Shown here: one piece after another, positions 14,069 through 21,741 of the stretch
Layout: each line of letters opens with the position of its first letter
How positions within the stretch are numbered: the stretch's first letter is position 1
Assembly: GCA_020429545.1 (NCBI GenBank)
Contig: JAGQLF010000004.1
Location: forward strand, 1-29,202
DNA length: 29,202 bases
Reading direction: 5' to 3'
From: Candidatus Dojkabacteria bacterium
GTDB lineage: Bacteria; Patescibacteriota; Dojkabacteria; J137
Translations under genes and position numbers: made by a program
The notes under the pieces: model-generated
Database searches by the model: none
Told to the model about the DNA's origin: nothing
The model's input: only the letters and a program-made list of their open reading frames with translations

Positions 14069-15577
14069 CTCAGTAGCCCTTACTTCTCGAATTACATTAA
14101 CTTTAATCACACCTGGGTAAGACTGTGATTCTTCAATTTCTTTTGCAATGTCGTGAGCCATAACTTTTGTTCCGTTATCATCAACACTTTCAGGCTTAAC
14201 AATAACTCTAACTTCACGTCCAGCTCTAATTGCATAAGCTTCTTTTACACCTTCGTGTTTATTTGCAATATCTTCTAGTGCTCTAATTCTTTTTACATAA
14301 TCTTCGTAACTATCTTTTCTAGCTCCTGGTCTTGCTCCAGAGATTGCGTCAGCAATTCTTACAACCTCAGCTTCTATAAACTTTGAATCAATATCAAAGT
14401 GGTGAGCTTCAATTGCATTTGCCAATCTTTCATTATCTTTAAAGTATTTTCTAGCTATCTCTGCAGAAATATGATGGTGCTGTTTTCCTTCTTGAGGCAT
14501 AACTTTACCAAGGTCATGTAGCAAACAAGCTAGTTTAGAAATTTCTGGATCAGCTCCAATCTCTTTTGCAATATATTCGCCTAGTTTTACAACTTCAAGA
14601 GTATGTTTAACAAGATTCTGTCCGTAACTAAATCGGTATTTGAATCTTCCTAACATCATAATAACTTCATCTGGAAGATCATTAATTCCTGCTTCATAGG
14701 CCATGTCTTCTCCTGTTTTTTTTATTTCTTTTAGAATATCTTTTTTAACTTTATCAATTGTTTCTTCAATTGCAGCAGGATTAATTTTCCCTGTTGAAAC
14801 AAGTTTGTTCATTGCAATTGCTGCAACTTCTCGTCTAATTGGGTCAAAACATGAAATTGTAATTTCTGTAGGAGACTCATCAATAATTACATCAACACCT
14901 GTAATTCGCTCGAAAGCTCTAACATTTCTTCCACTTTTTCCGATGATTCTACTTTTCATAGATTCATCTTGAATATCAATTGTAGTAGTTGTTGTGTCTG
15001 CAACATAATCAACGGCACTTTGTTGCATTGCTTCCATTACAATTTTTTGAGCTTTTTCTTCAGCACTTTCCTGAATTTGCTTTTCTGATTCTCTTATCTT
15101 TGAAGCAGTCCAATCTTGAAGTTCTTTCTCAACTTTTTTCTTAAGCTCTTTTTCTGCTTCTTCTTTGCTTAATTTAGCAATCTCTTCAAGCTTAGTTCCA
15201 AGCTCGTCTTGAATTTTTTTGATCTCTTCTTTTCTATCTTGAATTTCTTTTTCTTTTGATTCAAGAGAATCGAATCTTTCATCAAGATTTTTAGATCTAT
15301 CAATTAATTTTTTTTCTCGCTCTGTTACAACCTTTTCTTGTTCTGCTAGTTGTTTTCTTAAATTTTCAGAAGCATTTTGGGCATCTTTTTCTATTTCAGA
15401 TGCTTTTTTCTCAGCTTCTATTATTTTTTCCTTAGCTAAATTACTTGCCTTTTCAATCGCTTCAAGTTCTGATAACCGAGTACCACCTTCTGTATTTTTT
15501 GACTGCAGAAAGAAATATCCAGCGACAGCAGAAGCTACTAGAAGTAATAAACCAAGGATCACAGTTAAAGGATCCAT
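14057..15577 (-). CDS. rny: Ribonuclease Y
   Basis: This 506-residue protein matches RNase Y in length and layout. It has an N-terminal membrane anchor (about 4-26, TVILGLLLLVASAVAGYFFL), a long coiled coil rich in Lys/Glu (about 35-195), a KH RNA-binding domain with SRIIGKSGRNVRAFERITGV, and an HD phosphohydrolase domain with LACLLHDLGKVMPQE and a second metal region EAHHFDIDSK. The C-terminal IKVNVIREVRA is typical. RNase Y starts mRNA decay by endonucleolytic cleavage at the membrane. The last codons overlap a dispersed repeat, so the extreme C-terminus (ATEEAK) may be repeat-derived. No Shine-Dalgarno sequence precedes the ATG. Confidence 0.96.
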   Translation of the reverse strand: MDPLTVILGLLLLVASAVAGYFFLQSKNTEGGTRLSELEAIEKASNLAKEKIIEAEKKASEIEKDAQNASENLRKQLAEQEKVVTEREKKLIDRSKNLDERFDSLESKEKEIQDRKEEIKKIQDELGTKLEEIAKLSKEEAEKELKKKVEKELQDWTASKIRESEKQIQESAEEKAQKIVMEAMQQSAVDYVADTTTTTIDIQDESMKSRIIGKSGRNVRAFERITGVDVIIDESPTEITISCFDPIRREVAAIAMNKLVSTGKINPAAIEETIDKVKKDILKEIKKTGEDMAYEAGINDLPDEVIMMLGRFKYRFSYGQNLVKHTLEVVKLGEYIAKEIGADPEISKLACLLHDLGKVMPQEGKQHHHISAEIARKYFKDNERLANAIEAHHFDIDSKFIEAEVVRIADAISGARPGARKDSYEDYVKRIRALEDIANKHEGVKEAYAIRAGREVRVIVKPESVDDNGTKVMAHDIAKEIEESQSYPGVIKVNVIREVRATEEAK

Positions 15578-15839
15578 ACGTTTTTTACTAACAAATATTA
15601 CTTTAGGGAAATAAATAGACCACGTCTTTGCAAAAAGCTATTCAGGTTGTGTTTTTCCTTAAATAAAATCCAATTCAATCTAATCAATATTTACCTAAAT
15701 ATATAATCAACGTATCTTATTATTTCCTATAATTTTGACCGTTAATTATATCATATAGCACAATTCCAAGGATGACCAGTGCATATTCTATTTCCTTTCT
15801 AGAGAACAAAATCGATGATAGCAATCACTTAAGAGTTTA

Positions 15840-15996
15840 AACTCGAAATAAGAAATCTGAAAAACGAAACAAATTCTAATCACCTAAATTTTAAATAAAT
15901 AGGTTTATAATTCTAAAGTTGTATTTTTATTTATGATTTAGATATTAGAATTTCTAATTTGTTTCGGATTTCGCTCTTCGTATTTCTGATTTTTAT
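15840..15996. repeat. Long imperfect palindrome of the TTCGAAAT family (MITE-like)
   Basis: The left part (about 15840-15909) reads, in reverse complement, like the right part (about 15932-15996). Shared blocks, in order, include GAAATA, CGAAACAAATT (15866-15876 against 15955-15965), CTAAT, CTAAAT and ATAAATA, with a 6-7 base indel. Transcribed, it could fold into one long hairpin. The outer arm reads CAGAAATACGAAGAGCGAAA on the minus strand, related to the other TTCGAAAT fragments in the window. The rest of the 477-bp gap (15578-15839) is AT-rich with no supportable gene. Confidence 0.65.
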
Positions 15997-16054
15997 CTGC
16001 TATTTTACTTTTAAACAAAGCTGTACAAAACGGGTAATTTACTATTGGTACGAA

Positions 16055-17167
16055 TTAAATTATCCGATTTGGATCAAAATATTCGCCATTTCTGATGACT
16101 CCTTTTTTAACCAAAGCATCTTGCATTTGCTTGATTTGGATATCTTTATGTTGAAGTAGTTTTTTTAAGTGCTCATGCATGGCATGCATATCTTTTACCC
16201 TGGCGTGTAATTGCTTTAAATCAGCTTCCATTTTCCCTGTTTTGTTTCTTAAGTCCTCAGCTTCCTCAGCATCTTTGACTAATTTTTCATAATCAGGAGA
16301 ATCAATAATTTTTTTTATAAGCTTATCTTTAGAAATACCGGTATTTAGATATTGATTCATATCCATTTGATTAGGCTCTTTCCCAAGTAATTTTTTATAG
16401 GTTTCGGTAATCATCGTCTTTCTTTGATCCCTATCCATCATCATGCTGTCTGAGTCGTCTGAAGAATCATCTGTATCATCTTCACCTAGTCCAAAAGGAT
16501 CACTTCCACCTTTTGCAAATGGATTACTAAAATTAGGGAAAGATGAACCAAGTGAGCCAAAAGGATTATTTGCTTTCTTTTTCTTTACTTCAAATAGCTT
16601 TGGGGGATTGTCTATATACTTTTTTATAGCTAAAACAAAGTTTTTAGCTAGTTCATCTAATTTAGTCTCATCTTTTAATAATTTATAATCTTCTTCATTA
16701 TCGATATACAAAAGCTCAAATGCTGCAGATATTGGATTTGTTTGATTTAAAATTAATAATGATCCAAGCTCATGATCAAATTCACTATGTACACCTTGAT
16801 TTTCGAATTTAGTTCTTTCTATCAAATCATCTTGAAGAATTTCTGCAAACTTTTTGGCATTATTTTCGGTCTCATCTTTACCAGCATACCAACCTTCAAT
16901 TCCTCTTTTCCCACCATCGTTTACGTGTACTTCTATAAACAGGTCTCCTTTTTCTTCTGTATATCCAGTTTTATTTATCCAATCAATTCGGTCAAGAAGT
17001 TGTAAATCTACAGGTACAGCAGAATGTTCGACATTCTGTTCTTTTAAATGCTTTACACACTTTTCTAAAATTTTTCTAGTTAAATCAAACTCCCTAAGAT
17101 CTTTATAAACAGACCCAGGACTCATACTTGTGTGTGCTGCCGATATTACTAATCTAGGTTTAGTCAT
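16055..17167 (-). CDS. N-acetylmuramoyl-L-alanine amidase (Amidase_3) with DUF4214-like tail
   Basis: Residues 5-190 match the zinc-dependent Amidase_3 fold: LVISAAHTS with His12, Glu26 in LREFDL, His81 in LFIEVHVNDGG, and the catalytic Glu151 in ISAAFELLY. These cut the bond between MurNAc and L-alanine in peptidoglycan. There is no signal peptide or membrane segment, which is odd for a wall hydrolase. A disordered Gly/Ser/Asp linker (about 205-245, DDTDDSSDDSDSMMM) follows. Next is a DUF4214-like unit (YKKLLGKEPNQMDMNQYLN to IIDSPDYEKLV) and a C-terminal coiled coil (about 300-355). The DUF4214 assignment is from pattern only. It might act inside the cell in muropeptide recycling, or leave by a non-classical route. 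Confidence 0.82.
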   Translation of the reverse strand: MTKPRLVISAAHTSMSPGSVYKDLREFDLTRKILEKCVKHLKEQNVEHSAVPVDLQLLDRIDWINKTGYTEEKGDLFIEVHVNDGGKRGIEGWYAGKDETENNAKKFAEILQDDLIERTKFENQGVHSEFDHELGSLLILNQTNPISAAFELLYIDNEEDYKLLKDETKLDELAKNFVLAIKKYIDNPPKLFEVKKKKANNPFGSLGSSFPNFSNPFAKGGSDPFGLGEDDTDDSSDDSDSMMMDRDQRKTMITETYKKLLGKEPNQMDMNQYLNTGISKDKLIKKIIDSPDYEKLVKDAEEAEDLRNKTGKMEADLKQLHARVKDMHAMHEHLKKLLQHKDIQIKQMQDALVKKGVIRNGEYFDPNRII

Positions 17168-17228
17168 TCTAATAATAGTATTATGTTGATTTTATATTAT
17201 TCTAACTAATTAGTCGATTATACTACCA

Positions 17229-19802
17229 TTAGTTACAAGTTTCCCCTGAAGCATATTTAATAGAGAATTTTATAAAGTCATTTAGATCAATATTTCCACT
17301 TGCATTAGAATCAATACTTCCACAAGTAGAATATGTTGATGAACTAGTACAATTAAATTTATAGTATTTTCTAAAGCTAATAAAATCCAGATAATCAAGT
17401 CCACCATTAGAATCATAGTCTACATCTGGGCAAATCTTGCTTCTTGGTGAATTTATAATTTCTGCTGCAGCACCGCCTCCGCCACCTCCACTAAGCCCAC
17501 CGCTATCGTTTACTGTACATAATTCTTTTAGCGATTCTTCAGGTACAGAACAATTTGATGGAGATGTTTGAGTGGCAGTTCTTGTCTTCACTCCATTTAT
17601 ACACGTACCAAAACCACTGTATTCTATTGAATCACAAGCAACGAAAGATTCAATATCAATATTACCAATTGTATAAATTCCATCAGAGGAGAGTGGATTA
17701 TTTGATCCATTGTCCTGATTATAGAGTTTTAGATTATTACGTCCAGACTGTTCAATTTTTAGTGAAATTGAATAGTTTCCATCTGCAATACCAGAAGGTA
17801 CGGAAAATGTATCTATAAATTTAATCGGAGTATTTACTCCAATAGTTCTGTTTAATGTAGGAATTACCCCTTTAAGGTTAATAGTGTCTAAATCAACAGT
17901 AAAATTTTGATTTGGATTACTATTATTTGTGAAAGTTAATTTAGGTGTCCAATTCTCATATGTTGGTGCATTACCTTTGTTTGACCAACTGGTTTCTACT
18001 GTTACAGAATCACTAATAAAGAGAGCTGTTTTGAATTTCACGTTCTCTAATATGTATTTATAACCAAGACTATATCCCAAGTCATTAAAATCTTCTTTTT
18101 GTTGTGCATTTAGCTCTGACCATTTTTTTGTATTTCCATTTCCAATAGTGGTTGTATGTATAGACTGTGCTTCTTGCATGGTTTGGTAGTATGTTGCATT
18201 TGAGTCTATAGAGCTACCAGGTGCCCAAAATTCCCCAAGCACAGGGGCAACTTTCCATTGATCTTTTGTTGAGTTAAAAACACTGAAGTGTCTAAAAGCA
18301 TCTCCATATGTTGCATACATTTTATTTTGTCCATATCCATCAAGTCTAAAGCCTACTTTAAAACCAGCATTATTTGCAGGTTTGGATAATGCATAAGAAA
18401 AGGCTGCCTTTTGCCCATCCCTTAAAATTAGCTGTGTATTATCAAAGTAGTCGGTATACATATCAACATATTCCTTTGCTACAGAGTCAGAAACTGTTTC
18501 TGCGCATGCACAATTCCATTCTCCAAATCTTCCAAATATACCAAGATCTATCCATGCTATTTTAGGATGCCCATCAAATTCTTGAGCCATAGCTTGTGCT
18601 AAGGCTCTTCCTCTTTCCAATAAAACAGGGTCATCCCAATCTGGTACATTAGAAAATGAAGAGCCACATGAATTAGAACATGACATTGTTCTTGAAGATA
18701 AATAAGAAGGTAAATCATTCCCGGTACCTCTCATAGCTCTCATTCTAAATGCAAATTTTTGACCAGGTTGCAGTTTATTTAGTTCATTTTGTATTACTGA
18801 GAAATTGTAAACACCTTGAGCTGGTTCAACATCACTCCAAACAAATCTTTCGTAAACATCAACAGAGTCAGTAAAATTAGGGTTGCTATTATTATTAAAC
18901 CAAGTGTGTAATCCTGTATAAGGGTTTTTTGTTTTTTGATTTAGATCAGTAATTTGAGCAGGTGAAAAATTATGTGCAAAGATCTCATCATCAGGGATAT
19001 CATTAAGCCTATAAGAAATTTCTAATTGAGGTTTTATTTTTCCGCTAGCTTCTTTTGAATATATGTCTAAAGACTCGCCTCTAAAATCTCTATAACTTTC
19101 CATCACTAATGTAAATTCATAACCAAGCAGTTCTGCTACATCTTCTGTAATATCAACCTGAACAATACTATTTCTAGATGTACCAGTTGGAGTAACAACA
19201 GCATTGTATTCACTTTGTTTTGTAGAATTTCCTGCATTGTCTGTTACAACAAACTGTTCTATTACGGGATACTGAAAATGCTTCAGTAATAATCCCACTT
19301 GATTATTGGTTGTGGGGTGAAGTTCACGCATAGTATTGTAGCTTATCGACGATTCACTCCAATTATCGTATGGAATTAATCTAATACCTTTCGTAAAATA
19401 TCCGCTTCCATCTGAGTCTGATAATCCAGTATTGCTGGTTTCAAATTTTAGAGAGATTTTACAAGTTCCACAATCAAAGTCATATTCCTTGCCAGCTGGA
19501 GGTGCATAATTTCTTAGATCGAAATGGAAATAGGCAATATTATTTTCGTCCGTATTGTCAAATGGGTTAGATGTGTTTAAATCTTTAACTTTAATAGTGT
19601 TACTACTACCGTAGTTTGCAGATTTATTAGTTGAACTGATGTATGAATCTTTTGATACAGTTACAGATAGGTTTTCAATATCTTCTGCGAGCACGGATGT
19701 ATCGGGTTCTCGCTTGTTATTAATGCTGCTAAAAGACAGGAGAATAAATACACTCAATAATAAAACACCAAGAATTATGTATGAAATTTTATAACTACGC
19801 AT
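17229..19802 (-). CDS. Large secreted glycoside-hydrolase-like protein with dockerin-like repeats
   Basis: This 857-residue protein starts with a signal peptide or anchor (ISYIILGVLLLSVFILLSF) and a possible cleavage site near SVLA-ED. About 45-265 resembles a DNRLRE/CBM-like beta domain (SKDSYISSTNKSANYGSSN, AYFHFDL). About 275-690 resembles the DUF4832 (beta-galactosidase-like) family: VDVYERFVWSDVEPAQGVYN, GQKFAFRMRAMRG, HPKIAWIDLGIFGRFGEW, ending in a beta domain (VTVETSWSNKGNAP). Next come a short Cys-rich thrombospondin-like piece (YSGFGTCINGVKTRTATQ) and a Gly-rich linker. Two dockerin-like Ca-binding loops finish it: DVDYDSNGGLDYLDF and SIDSNASGNIDLNDF. It is probably displayed on the surface and acts on or binds polysaccharide. 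Substrate unknown. Located between the amidase and parB, all minus strand. Confidence 0.72.
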   Translation of the reverse strand: MRSYKISYIILGVLLLSVFILLSFSSINNKREPDTSVLAEDIENLSVTVSKDSYISSTNKSANYGSSNTIKVKDLNTSNPFDNTDENNIAYFHFDLRNYAPPAGKEYDFDCGTCKISLKFETSNTGLSDSDGSGYFTKGIRLIPYDNWSESSISYNTMRELHPTTNNQVGLLLKHFQYPVIEQFVVTDNAGNSTKQSEYNAVVTPTGTSRNSIVQVDITEDVAELLGYEFTLVMESYRDFRGESLDIYSKEASGKIKPQLEISYRLNDIPDDEIFAHNFSPAQITDLNQKTKNPYTGLHTWFNNNSNPNFTDSVDVYERFVWSDVEPAQGVYNFSVIQNELNKLQPGQKFAFRMRAMRGTGNDLPSYLSSRTMSCSNSCGSSFSNVPDWDDPVLLERGRALAQAMAQEFDGHPKIAWIDLGIFGRFGEWNCACAETVSDSVAKEYVDMYTDYFDNTQLILRDGQKAAFSYALSKPANNAGFKVGFRLDGYGQNKMYATYGDAFRHFSVFNSTKDQWKVAPVLGEFWAPGSSIDSNATYYQTMQEAQSIHTTTIGNGNTKKWSELNAQQKEDFNDLGYSLGYKYILENVKFKTALFISDSVTVETSWSNKGNAPTYENWTPKLTFTNNSNPNQNFTVDLDTINLKGVIPTLNRTIGVNTPIKFIDTFSVPSGIADGNYSISLKIEQSGRNNLKLYNQDNGSNNPLSSDGIYTIGNIDIESFVACDSIEYSGFGTCINGVKTRTATQTSPSNCSVPEESLKELCTVNDSGGLSGGGGGGAAAEIINSPRSKICPDVDYDSNGGLDYLDFISFRKYYKFNCTSSSTYSTCGSIDSNASGNIDLNDFIKFSIKYASGETCN

Positions 19803-19851
19803 AATTTAAAGTTTGAAGAAAATTCAAAAAGATTTCAATAATTAATCTGAT

Positions 19852-20712
19852 TTAAACAAGCTTATTCATCAAGTTGTCTAGTTCGTCTTCATTTTTGAAA
19901 GGAATTGTAATTTTACCGCCAAGCTTCGATCGAAAGAATGTTACACTGTCTCCAAACTTCGTTTTTAAATCTTTTTCAATAGTTAATGTTCTATCGTCTA
20001 AAATTCGATTTGTTCTTTTTTTATCTTTCATTTGACCCTTATTCAACCTTCTAACAAGCTCTTCCACAGCTCTTACAGATAGATTATCTTTTAAAATTTT
20101 TTTATAAGCTGCAATCATATCTTCTTTAGTTTTTAAGCTAAGTAGAGCACGTGCATGTCCTTCAGATACTTTATCTTCTAATAATCCTTTTTTAATTTCG
20201 TCAGGTAACGCTAGAAGTCTAATTTTATTTGCAACTGCAGGTCTACTTATTCCAACTCTTTTAGAAATCTTGTCATGAGTCATGTTGAAAGTGGTGTAGA
20301 GCTGCTCAAAAGCCATTGCTTCTTCTAGAGGATTCAAATCTTCTCTTTGTAAATTTTCAATAACAGCAAGCTCAAGCATATCTTGAGGTGTTGCTTCTTT
20401 TATAACAACCGGTACAAATTTAACTCCTGCTAGTTGAGATGCTCTCCATCTTCGCTCTCCTGCAATTAATTCATAGGTGTTTTCACCTTTTTTTGTTACT
20501 AAGAGTGGTTCAATTACACCGTGTTCTCTAATGGAATCTGCAAGTTCAACAAGCTTATCCGGGTTCATCTCGGCTCTTGGCTGATAAGGATTAGGCACAA
20601 TTACCTCAATTGGTAAATTAGGAATAAAACCATTTTGTCCTGACGCAGCAACACTATTATCCGTTATTAAAGCAGATAATCCTTTTCCTAATGCAGGTCT
20701 TTTTGATGCCAT
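19852..20712 (-). CDS. parB: Chromosome-partitioning protein ParB
   Basis: The 286-residue product is a standard chromosomal ParB/Spo0J. Features are the N-terminal RPALGKGLSALI, the CTP-binding domain with VIVPNPYQPRAEM and LIAGERRWRASQLAG, VIENLQREDLNPLEEAMAF, the helix-turn-helix DKISKRVGISRPAVANKIRLL, KVSEGHARALLSL, and a short C-terminal dimerisation part. ParB clamps on DNA near parS and works with ParA to separate chromosomes. It follows parA by about 107 bp on the same strand. I found no canonical parS (TGTTTCACGTGAAACA-like) in the window. Confidence 0.96.
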   Translation of the reverse strand: MASKRPALGKGLSALITDNSVAASGQNGFIPNLPIEVIVPNPYQPRAEMNPDKLVELADSIREHGVIEPLLVTKKGENTYELIAGERRWRASQLAGVKFVPVVIKEATPQDMLELAVIENLQREDLNPLEEAMAFEQLYTTFNMTHDKISKRVGISRPAVANKIRLLALPDEIKKGLLEDKVSEGHARALLSLKTKEDMIAAYKKILKDNLSVRAVEELVRRLNKGQMKDKKRTNRILDDRTLTIEKDLKTKFGDSVTFFRSKLGGKITIPFKNEDELDNLMNKLV

Positions 20713-20782
20713 TAAATAAATCTAATATGTATTTAATAATGTCATAATGACCAATTAATATCAATGACAAATTGTTATACGC

Positions 20783-20799
20783 ATTACGTTCTACGTAAT
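20783..20799. repeat. 17-bp palindrome between parA and parB
   Basis: ATTACGTTCTACGTAAT has two 7-bp arms (ATTACGT and ACGTAAT) around TCT. It lies in the parA-parB gap (20713-20819), which also contains a related TTATACGCATTACG string. It could be an operator, a divergent centromere-like site, or part of a TACGTAAT-type dispersed repeat. It does not match canonical parS. Confidence 0.5.
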
Positions 20800-20819
20800 A
20801 CTTTTTGAAACAACAGATT

Positions 20820-21623
20820 CTAAATCTTTGGTCTTACTAAAGTTTTGGAATTATTCTTTTCAAATCTATCAATGATTTCTTGAGTAAGTCTGTCATATGC
20901 TTGAGCACCTGATGATTCAGGTTCATATTCAACAATGGCAAGTCCATGCGAAGGAGCTTCAGAAAGCTTAATATTTCTTGGAACAAGTGTTTCAAATAAC
21001 TTATCATCGAAATGATTTTTAAGTTCTAGTGCTATATCTTTACTTAAATTTGTTCTTGAATCAAACATTGTTAACACAACTCCTCCAATATCCAGATTTG
21101 GGTTAAGGTTAGATTTAACTAATTTTATTGTATTCATTAGCTGTCCTAATCCCTCAAGTGCATAATATTCTGCTTGTACTGGAATGACAACTAAATCAGC
21201 TGCTACCTGACTATTTATCGTTAAAAGACCAAGGGATGGAGGGCAATCTATAATAATATAATCAAATTCATCTTTTACTTGATCTAGTGCCTTTTTTAAA
21301 ACACTTTCTCTTGACATTGCATTTACCATCTCTACTTCGGCACCTGCTAATTCTATTGAAGATGGAATAACAGAAAGGTTTTCTACTCTTGATTTTTTTA
21401 TTGAGCTTTTTACCTCTTCTTGGTTAACTAAAACATCATAAATACTTATAAATCCGTCGTTTTCTCTGTCTCTTTCAATTCCCAGTCCTGAGGTTAAATT
21501 TGCTTGTGGATCAATATCTACTAAAAGAACTTTTTTCCCCTTTTTAGCTAAAAAAACACCGATGTTCAAAACACTAGTAGTTTTTCCAACACCTCCTTTT
21601 TGGTTTGTTACTGCTATTATCAT
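20820..21623 (-). CDS. parA: Chromosome-partitioning ATPase ParA/Soj
   Basis: From the ATG at 21621-21623 the product has 267 residues and starts MIIAVTNQKGGVGKTT, the deviant Walker A motif exactly at the N-terminus as in Soj-type ParA proteins. Further motifs are VLLVDIDPQANLTSGLG (Walker A'), DYIIIDCPPSLGLLT (Walker B), PVQAEYYALEGL and ETLVPRNIKLSEAPSHG. ParA binds DNA and ATP and is switched by ParB. The frame is open for 19 more codons upstream, but that extension (MFLERIMCVSVYLS) has no family match, so I reject it. The gene lies downstream of ileS behind a repeat-like hairpin and upstream of parB. Confidence 0.96.
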   Translation of the reverse strand: MIIAVTNQKGGVGKTTSVLNIGVFLAKKGKKVLLVDIDPQANLTSGLGIERDRENDGFISIYDVLVNQEEVKSSIKKSRVENLSVIPSSIELAGAEVEMVNAMSRESVLKKALDQVKDEFDYIIIDCPPSLGLLTINSQVAADLVVIPVQAEYYALEGLGQLMNTIKLVKSNLNPNLDIGGVVLTMFDSRTNLSKDIALELKNHFDDKLFETLVPRNIKLSEAPSHGLAIVEYEPESSGAQAYDRLTQEIIDRFEKNNSKTLVRPKI

Positions 21624-21695
21624 AATTTTCAGGTTTATAGACAAGTATACACTAACACACATTATTCTCTCTAGGAACAATCGAAGAGAGAGTTT

Positions 21696-21728
21696 TCAGT
21701 AATCAGTATTCTGAAAACTGATTACTGA
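21696..21728. repeat. Perfect 12-bp stem hairpin between ileS and parA
   Basis: TCAGTAATCAGT (21696-21707) pairs perfectly with ACTGATTACTGA (21717-21728) around a nine-base loop; CACTGATTAC follows at 21730-21739, adding a partial repeat. On the minus strand the stem is followed by AAAACTCTCTC, so a U-run is absent and intrinsic termination of ileS is doubtful. A weaker CTCTCT/AGAGAG pair lies just beside it (21667-21692). It looks like a dispersed CTGATTACTGAT-type element. Confidence 0.6.
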
Positions 21729-21741
21729 TCACTGATTACAA

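Noticed and set aside
14703..14972. Plus-strand 89-codon frame opposite RNase Y, and similar antisense frames inside MurF-like, amidase and ileS genes.
   Set aside because: They lie wholly antisense to conserved domains and reflect low-complexity AT-rich codons; no independent signals.
15959..16159. Plus-strand 66-codon open frame starting in the palindrome.
   Set aside because: It runs through the repeat and antisense into the amidase gene, with no promoter, start context or family pattern.
16055..19802. Amidase and dockerin-like protein as parts of one prophage or lysis module.
   Set aside because: No holin, phage structural genes, integrase or attachment sites are visible; neighbours are housekeeping genes.
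21624..21680. 19-residue extension of ParA.
   Set aside because: ParA/Soj proteins start within a few residues of the Walker A motif; the extension is hydrophobic and unlike the family.
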